NCBI GenBank assembly: GCA_048497495.1
Contig: JAFHCF010000143.1
Coordinates: 1-13,461 of the forward strand
Origin: JAFHCF01 sp048497495
GTDB lineage: Bacteria > Pseudomonadota > Alphaproteobacteria > Rhizobiales > Ancalomicrobiaceae
Length of the DNA: 13,461 nt
Direction: 5' to 3'
Shown: piece by piece, positions 8,543-13,461 of the stretch
Position numbering within the stretch: the stretch's first letter is position 1
Layout: each line of letters starts with the position of its first letter
Made by a program: the position numbers and the translations under genes
The notes under the pieces: generated by a model
What the model saw: only the letters and a program-made list of their open reading frames with translations
Told to the model about the DNA's origin: nothing
The model's database searches: none

Positions 8543-9547
8543 GCTCGACCCCCACCGCCCCGACCGCGTCACGCGTCTCGCGCCCGTCGTCGTCCTCGTC
8601 GCCCTGGCGGCGCTGCCGCCGATCGCGCAAGCCCTCGGCGATCCCTTCCTGATCAAGGTCGGGACCCGCGTCGTCGTCTTCGCCATCGCGGCGATCGGCC
8701 TCAACCTGATCGTCGGCTTCGCCGGCCTCGTCAGCCTGTTGCAGGCCGGGCTCTTCGGCATCGGCGGCTACGTCGTGGCGATCGCCGCCTTCCACGAGTT
8801 CAACGCCGAGCCGATGGGTCTCGGGCCGATCTCCTGGGAGGGCACCGCGGATCTGGCGATCACCCTGCCGCTCGCCGGGCTCGTCGCGGGTCTCGCGGCA
8901 CTCCTGACCGGCATCGTCTCGCTGCGCACCGCCGGCCCCTATTTCCTGATGATCACCCTGGCCTTCGACCAGATGCTCTATTACGGCGCCGTGGCGCTGC
9001 AGAAATACGGCGGCGAGGACGGGCTCCAGGTGCTCTCCACCATCACTTTCGCCGGCTTCGACGTCTCCGACCGCTGGCGCTTCTTCTATCTCGCCCTCGC
9101 CGTCCTGGCGGTGACGCTGCTCGCCCTCGGCCGCGTCGTCGATTCCCGCTTCGGCATCGTGCTGCGCGCCTCGGCCGAGAACGAGCGCCGCGTCTCCGTC
9201 TCCGGCATCCCGCCCTACGCCTACCGGCTCACCGCCTTCGTCGTCTCCGGCGTCGTCGCCGGCCTCGCCGGCGCCCTGCTGGCGGCGGGCCAACAGTTCG
9301 TCTCGCCGGCCGACATGAGCTGGGTGCGCTCCGGCGACTTCGTCGTGATGGCGGTGCTCGGCGGTCTCGCCACGGTGTGGGGGCCGGTGGTCGGCGCCGC
9401 CGCCTTCGTCGTGCTCGAGCTGGTGCTGTCGTCATGGACCCCGCATTGGCAACTCGCCTTCGGCCTGATCATCGTCGCCGTGGTCCTCACCCTGCGCGGC
9501 GGCCTCGCCGATCTCGTCCGCCTCGCCACCCACTCCCGGAGGACGCC

Positions 9548-9551
<4 letters not shown>
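8535..9551 (+). CDS. livM: ABC importer permease, LivM type
   Basis: The product (338 aa) is the second inner-membrane permease. A short polar N-terminus leads into many hydrophobic segments, with the LivM landmarks AIAAIGLNLIVGFAGLVSLLQAGLFGIGGY, SLRTAGPYFLMITLAFDQM and SGDFVVMAVLGGLATVWGPVVGA. The loop GIVLRASAENERRVSVSGI is the coupling region that contacts the ATPases. The start at 8535 lies inside the end of livH and has no strong ribosome-binding site, fitting coupled translation. The stop overlaps the next ATG as ATGA (9548-9551). The length is in the normal LivM range. Confidence 0.88.
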
Positions 9552-10300
<749 letters not shown>

Positions 10301-10314
10301 GAAGGGACTTCAAT

Positions 10315-11019
10315 ATGTTGCTCGAAGTCCATGATCTGGAAGCCTCTTATGGCGCATCGAAGGCGCTCTTCGGGCTCTCCTTCGACATCGCCGAGGGCGA
10401 GGTCGTCACCCTCCTCGGCCGCAACGGCATGGGCAAGTCGACCACCGTCAAGTCGATCTGCGGCCTGATGAAGCCGGTCGGCGGCGAGATCCGCTTCAAG
10501 GGCGAGCGCATCGACGGCCGCGCCGCCCATCGCATCTGCCGGCTCGGCATCGGCCTGGTGCCGGAGGGCCGTCAGATCTTCCCCAACCTGACGGTGCGCG
10601 AGAATCTGGTGATGGCCGGGCAAACCGGCGCCGGTGGGCGCGAGCCATGGACGCTCGACCGCGTCCTCGCCTTCTTCCCGCGGCTGGCCGAACGCCTCGC
10701 CAACGGCGGCAATCAGCTCTCCGGCGGCGAGCAGCAGATGCTGGCGATCGGCCGGGCGCTGATGACCAACCCCGACCTGCTGATCCTCGACGAGGCGACG
10801 GAGGGACTGGCGCCGCTGATCCGCGTCCAGATCTGGAAGGCGCTCGACACGCTCAAGTCGACCGGCCTGTCGATGATCGTCATCGACAAGGAACTCGACG
10901 CGCTGGTCGGCTTCGCCGATCGCCATTTCGTGGTGGAGAAGGGCGAGGTCGCCTGGCGCGGCACGACGCCCGAACTCCTCGCCGATCCCTCGATCCAGGA
11001 GGCCTATCTCGGCGTGTGA
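10315..11019 (+). CDS. livF: ABC importer ATPase, LivF type
   Basis: The product (234 aa) is the second ATPase. Walker A is GRNGMGKS (35-42), the ABC signature LSGGEQQ (135-141) and Walker B LLILDE (155-160) with DEATEGL. The C-terminus QEAYLGV is typical of LivF. At the H-loop position the sequence reads VIDKELD (D191, K192), where LivG has EHD and E. coli LivF, as I recall, has EQN. The site therefore lacks the usual histidine, and K may be a subfamily trait. AGAAGGGA (10300-10307) precedes the start. The 3' end overlaps the convergent marR gene by 16 bases, with no terminator between them. Confidence 0.9.
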   Translation: MLLEVHDLEASYGASKALFGLSFDIAEGEVVTLLGRNGMGKSTTVKSICGLMKPVGGEIRFKGERIDGRAAHRICRLGIGLVPEGRQIFPNLTVRENLVMAGQTGAGGREPWTLDRVLAFFPRLAERLANGGNQLSGGEQQMLAIGRALMTNPDLLILDEATEGLAPLIRVQIWKALDTLKSTGLSMIVIDKELDALVGFADRHFVVEKGEVAWRGTTPELLADPSIQEAYLGV

Positions 11020-11486
11020 CGCTTCAGGGGGGCGCGGCTCAGGTCGTTGCCCGCCTCCGCCGCCTTGGCGAGGAGCCGCAGGAAGACCGCCTTCTCCGCT
11101 TCGTCGAGACCGGCGAGCATCAGATCCTGGGTCCGCCAGACCAGCGGTTCGATCTCCTCGAGCACCCGCTGGCCGGCGGCCTCCAGGGTGAGCCGGCGGA
11201 CACGGCGATCCTCCGGGGCCGGATCCCGGCGGATCAGACCCTTGTCCTCGAGCCGCCCGACGACCCCGCCGATGGTGGTCCGGTCGTAGGCGATGGCGCC
11301 GGCCAGCGTCGCCTGGTCGATGCCGGGAAACCTCTGCACCGCCTTCAGGGCGGCATATTGAACGGGAGTGAGATCGTGACCCGCCTTGCCGCAGACGTCG
11401 TGGAACAGCGAGACCGCCACCTGGTTCATCCGTCGGATGAGATGGCCCGGCATTTCGTAGATGGCGATGTCCTCGTCGCGCGTCAT
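11004..11486 (-). CDS. MarR-family transcriptional regulator
   Basis: The product (160 aa) is a small winged helix-turn-helix protein of the MarR family, which acts as a dimer and is usually released from DNA by a phenolic or aromatic-CoA ligand. The helix-turn-helix spans about 56-85 (DQATLAGAIAYDRTTIGGVVGRLEDKGLI), and the wing (86-101) has the conserved DPAPEDRR-RRLTL. Helices at both ends (about 12-52 and 105-150) would form the dimer interface. The start at 11486 follows GCGAGAGA on the minus strand. The gene is divergent from the FAH/GST pair and convergent with livF. A palindrome in the divergent region has a relative in the importer promoter, so a local role over uptake and catabolism is a fair inference. 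The ligand is unknown, so I give no gene symbol. Confidence 0.9.
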   Translation of the reverse strand: MTRDEDIAIYEMPGHLIRRMNQVAVSLFHDVCGKAGHDLTPVQYAALKAVQRFPGIDQATLAGAIAYDRTTIGGVVGRLEDKGLIRRDPAPEDRRVRRLTLEAAGQRVLEEIEPLVWRTQDLMLAGLDEAEKAVFLRLLAKAAEAGNDLSRAPLKRHTPR

Positions 11487-11589
11487 GCGTCTCTCGCTGC
11501 CCCTCGGCGTGGATCACGTATCCTCGCCCGGTCCCTTGATCTAGCATGGATTCGGCCGCCGTGGACGCGGTGAAGTGATGCGGAAGAAC

Positions 11590-11617
11590 TTGACGAACAT
11601 ATAACTATCAGTATACT
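11590..11617 (+). promoter_or_regulatory. Predicted promoter of the FAH/GST unit
   Basis: TTGACG (11590-11595, 5 of 6 to the -35 consensus) and TATACT (11612-11617, 5 of 6 to the -10) are 16 bp apart in an AT-rich patch. Transcription would start near 11621-11625, leaving a leader of about 90 nt before the GTG start at 11714. On the minus strand the same palindromic -10 could serve marR, but its -35 (TTGCGC) is weak. Confidence 0.6.
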
Positions 11618-11619
11618 GA
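11608..11619. promoter_or_regulatory. Candidate MarR operator, perfect palindrome TCAGTATACTGA
   Basis: This is a perfect 12-bp palindrome covering the -10 of the FAH promoter and lying between the divergent marR and FAH genes. MarR dimers typically bind palindromes of this kind next to their own gene. A 10-of-12 match occurs in the importer promoter at 6125-6136. Binding would block the FAH promoter and could also affect marR itself. Confidence 0.5.
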
Positions 11620-11620
11620 C

Positions 11621-11692
11621 GATCTCGACGAGCGCAATGCCGGAAGTGCCGGCGCGAGGGATCGGCCGAGACCGGTCGACCCCGTCGAGATC
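11621..11692 (+). other. Structured leader of the FAH mRNA, candidate three-way junction
   Basis: A perfect 10-bp stem (GATCTCGACG 11621-11630 with CGTCGAGATC 11683-11692) encloses two smaller hairpins. One is GCCGG/CCGGC at 11639-11643 and 11649-11653 with loop AAGTG. The other is TCGGCC/GGTCGA at 11662-11667 and 11674-11679 with one G-U pair. The ribosome-binding site GAGAGGA (11698-11704) starts 5 nt after the closing stem. I do not recognise a known riboswitch family. It may only stabilise the message, and the first bases of the stem may lie upstream of the real transcription start. Confidence 0.4.
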
Positions 11693-11713
11693 CAACCGAG
11701 AGGACCACCCCGC

Positions 11714-12430
11714 GTGACCGACGCCGCCGAAAACCTGCTGTTCTCGCCCGCCCCCGCCCCGACCGTCGCGGTGGTCGCCTCGGACGCCCGCTTCCCCGTC
11801 AACCGCATCTTCTGCGTCGGCCGCAACTATGCCGAACACGCCAAGGAGATGGGGGTCGAGGTCGATCGCGAGGCGCCCTTCTACTTCCTCAAGCAGGCCG
11901 GGGCGATCACCGCCTCGGGCGCCACCATCCCCTACCCGCCCGGCACCTCGAACTACCATTACGAGATGGAATTCGTCGTCGCCGTCGGCGCGCCGGCGTG
12001 GGGGCTGTCGGTGGAGAGCGCCATGGACGCCGTCTTCGGCTACGCCTGCGGCCTCGACATGACCCGCCGCGATCTCCAGCTCGACGCGCGGGCCAAGGGC
12101 CGTCCCTGGGACTTCGGCAAGGACTTCGAGCAGTCGGCGGTGATCGCCCCGATCGTGCCGAAGGCGGCCTTCGGCGCGGTCGCCGATCAGCGCATCACCC
12201 TCGCCGTCGACGGCACGACCAAGCAGGACGCCAAGCTCGGCGACCTGGTTTGGAGCGTCGCCGAGCTGATCTCCTATCTGTCGCGCTTCTATCATCTGGT
12301 CCCCGGCGACCTGATCTACACCGGCACCCCGGCCGGCGTCGGCCCGGTGGTGGCGGGCAACCGCGTCACCGGTGCGATCGACGGCCTGCCGCCCATCGAA
12401 CTGACGATCGCCGCCGCCGAGCCGATGTGA
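11714..12430 (+). CDS. FAH-family hydrolase, probable fumarylpyruvate hydrolase
   Basis: The product (238 aa) belongs to the fumarylacetoacetate hydrolase family, metal-dependent enzymes that cleave C-C bonds of dioxo acids. Landmarks are RIFCVGRNYAEHAKEMG (31-47), the metal-binding E84 and E86 in HYEMEF, D115 in GLDMTRRDLQ, GKDFEQSAVIAPI (135-147) and GDLIYTGTPAGVGPV near the C-terminus. The short length and these blocks fit fumarylpyruvate hydrolase (NagK-like) of the gentisate pathway better than the roughly 420-aa fumarylacetoacetase of tyrosine breakdown. The start is a GTG with GAGAGGA at 11698-11704. A zeta-GST isomerase gene follows 26 bp later, the usual partner that supplies its substrate. 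Other FAH enzymes act on catechol meta-cleavage products, so the substrate stays an inference. Confidence 0.85.
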   Translation: MTDAAENLLFSPAPAPTVAVVASDARFPVNRIFCVGRNYAEHAKEMGVEVDREAPFYFLKQAGAITASGATIPYPPGTSNYHYEMEFVVAVGAPAWGLSVESAMDAVFGYACGLDMTRRDLQLDARAKGRPWDFGKDFEQSAVIAPIVPKAAFGAVADQRITLAVDGTTKQDAKLGDLVWSVAELISYLSRFYHLVPGDLIYTGTPAGVGPVVAGNRVTGAIDGLPPIELTIAAAEPM

Positions 12431-12456
12431 CCGGTCGCCGCCGAGGAGGAAGAACC

Positions 12457-13098
12457 ATGCGTTTTCACGGCTATTTCCGCTCTTCGGCGGCATGGCGTTG
12501 CCGCATCGCCTTCGGGCTCAAGGGGCTCGCGCCCGACTTCGTGCCCATCCACCTGCGCAAGGGCGAGCAGCGCGCGGCGGACTATGTCGCGCTCAACCCG
12601 CAGGGCCTGGTGCCGGCGCTCGAGGTCGACGGCCACGTGCTGACCCAGTCGCTCGCCATCCTCGAGTGGCTCGACGAGACCCACCCGACCCCGGCGCTCT
12701 TGCCGGCGGACGCCTTCGAGCGCGCCGAGGTCCGCGCCTTCGCCCTGGCGATCGCCTGCGACATCCACCCGATCGACAACCTGCGCGTCCTCGCCTACCT
12801 CAAGGGCCCGATGGGCCAGCCCCAGGAGGCGGTCGACGTCTGGTATCGCCATTGGTGCGACGAGGGCCTGCGACCCCTCGAGGTGATCGCGGCGCGGCAT
12901 GCCGGGCGCGGCCGCTTCGTCTTCGGTGACGCCCCCGGCCTCGCCGACGTCTGCCTCGCGCCGCAACTGGGCAACGCCCGCCGCTTCGGCACCGATCTTA
13001 CCAAATACCCGCGCCTTCTGGAGATCGAGGCGGCCTGCGATGCCCTCCCCGCCTTCCAGCTCGCGCGACCCGACCGGCAACCCGACGCGGAGGCGTGA
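12457..13098 (+). CDS. Zeta-class GST, probable maleylpyruvate (or maleylacetoacetate) isomerase
   Basis: The product (213 aa) is a glutathione S-transferase-fold isomerase that turns a maleyl into a fumaryl ring-cleavage product, feeding the FAH-family enzyme encoded just upstream. The thioredoxin-like N-terminal domain has the zeta signature region SSAAWRCRIAF (9-19), the cis-Pro loop NPQGLVPAL (47-55) and the glutathione gamma-Glu site QSLAILEWL (64-72). The helical domain contains CDIHPIDNLRVLAYL (101-115), the zeta/isomerase block. The cysteine of the classical SSCxxWRVRIAL motif is Ala here (A11). As I recall, maleylpyruvate isomerase NagL also lacks that cysteine, so I favour maleylpyruvate. 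The start at 12457 follows a strong AGGAGGA (12444-12450). Confidence 0.85.
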   Translation: MRFHGYFRSSAAWRCRIAFGLKGLAPDFVPIHLRKGEQRAADYVALNPQGLVPALEVDGHVLTQSLAILEWLDETHPTPALLPADAFERAEVRAFALAIACDIHPIDNLRVLAYLKGPMGQPQEAVDVWYRHWCDEGLRPLEVIAARHAGRGRFVFGDAPGLADVCLAPQLGNARRFGTDLTKYPRLLEIEAACDALPAFQLARPDRQPDAEA

Positions 13099-13182
13099 GG
13101 CGGAGGGCGAACCGCCACGCTCCGGGTCGCCCGGACGGACTTCGGGCGCGGGTGCTCGGGAGTCGGCGGCATGGTGCATGGC

Positions 13183-13305
13183 GCGCGATGCTTCGAGACG
13201 GCGCGTGCCGCGCCTCCTCAGCATGAGGCGTTTGTTTTCGTTGGGAGAAACCCAAAACGCCTCATGCTGAGGAGCGCTCGAAGAGCGCGTATCGAAGCAT
13301 CACGC
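13183..13305. repeat. 123-bp cruciform-type palindromic repeat, copy 2
   Basis: This has the same architecture as the copy at 7493-7614. The outer arms 13183-13200 and 13288-13305 pair at 16 of 18 positions. The side hairpins are GCGCG-TGC-CGCGC (13201-13213) and CGCTC-GAA-GAGCG (13275-13287). A perfect 20-bp central stem joins 13214-13233 to 13255-13274. Outer and central stems share sequence with copy 1, whereas both side hairpins differ in sequence yet stay self-paired. It lies 84 bp after the GST stop codon and may end or protect that transcript. Confidence 0.9.
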
Positions 13306-13461
13306 ACCACCCCCTTCCGGCGATTGGCCTCCCATGGGGCGGCAGCCCCCGGCGAGGCACCGAAGCCCGCCGCGTCGCGGACGAACCACATCGCATCGCG
13401 CCGCCCGCCGGCGCCGGAGAAATCCCCGCCGACCCGTCCTCCCGCTCCGGCTCCCCGGAGC
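13306..13461. other. Intergenic tail, no gene recognised; terminal GC hairpin
   Basis: I see no convincing coding sequence from 13099 to the window end apart from the repeat. Open frames here are short and of GC-rich low complexity. A perfect hairpin, GCTCCGG (13444-13450) with CCGGAGC (13455-13461) and a 4-nt loop, sits at the very edge. A weaker one, GGGGC/GCCCC, lies at 13336-13349. Either could be part of a terminator or repeat continuing past the edge. Confidence 0.35.

Overview
The window looks like chromosome of a high-GC alphaproteobacterium, probably of the Hyphomicrobiales. The GC content, codon use, gene families and style of intergenic palindromes all suggest this, but there is no rRNA or single-copy marker here to fix the taxon. 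It is an aromatic-acid catabolism island with ten plus-strand genes and one minus-strand regulator. There are no frameshifts, insertion sequences, tRNAs or CRISPR arrays.

Layout. (1) 1-249 is a leader region with a good sigma70-type promoter and a palindromic TGCA operator. (2) 250-4889 holds boxC, boxB and boxA, the core of the aerobic benzoyl-CoA epoxidation ('box') pathway. A 271-bp gap carrying a 140-bp inverted repeat separates boxB from boxA. (3) 4977-5996 encodes an MDR-family, apparently zinc-independent oxidoreductase that follows boxA by 87 bp. (4) 6213-11019 is a complete branched-chain-amino-acid/aromatic type (HAAT) ABC importer in the order SBP, permease, permease, ATPase, ATPase. 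It has its own promoter and a 122-bp cruciform-type repeat between the binding protein and the first permease. (5) 11004-11486 on the minus strand encodes a MarR regulator whose 3' end overlaps the last ATPase gene. (6) 11714-13098 encodes a FAH-family hydrolase and a zeta-type GST isomerase, a pair that fits fumarylpyruvate hydrolase plus maleylpyruvate isomerase of the gentisate pathway. (7) 13099-13461 has no convincing gene but carries a second copy of the cruciform repeat.

How it works together (inference). The importer probably brings in an aromatic acid such as benzoate or a hydroxybenzoate. BoxAB epoxidises benzoyl-CoA and BoxC opens the ring hydrolytically. The hydrolase/isomerase pair would process the ring-cleavage product of gentisate. 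The CoA ligase, BoxD aldehyde dehydrogenase, gentisate dioxygenase and BoxR regulator expected for complete pathways are not in the window.

The most interesting signals are non-coding. A palindrome related to TCAGTATACTGA lies in both the importer promoter and the marR/FAH promoter, so it may be the operator of the local MarR protein. The boxC promoter has a TGCA-N6-TGCA element in its spacer. The two cruciform repeats keep the pairing of their side hairpins although the hairpin sequences differ. The FAH gene has a leader that can fold into a closed three-way junction.
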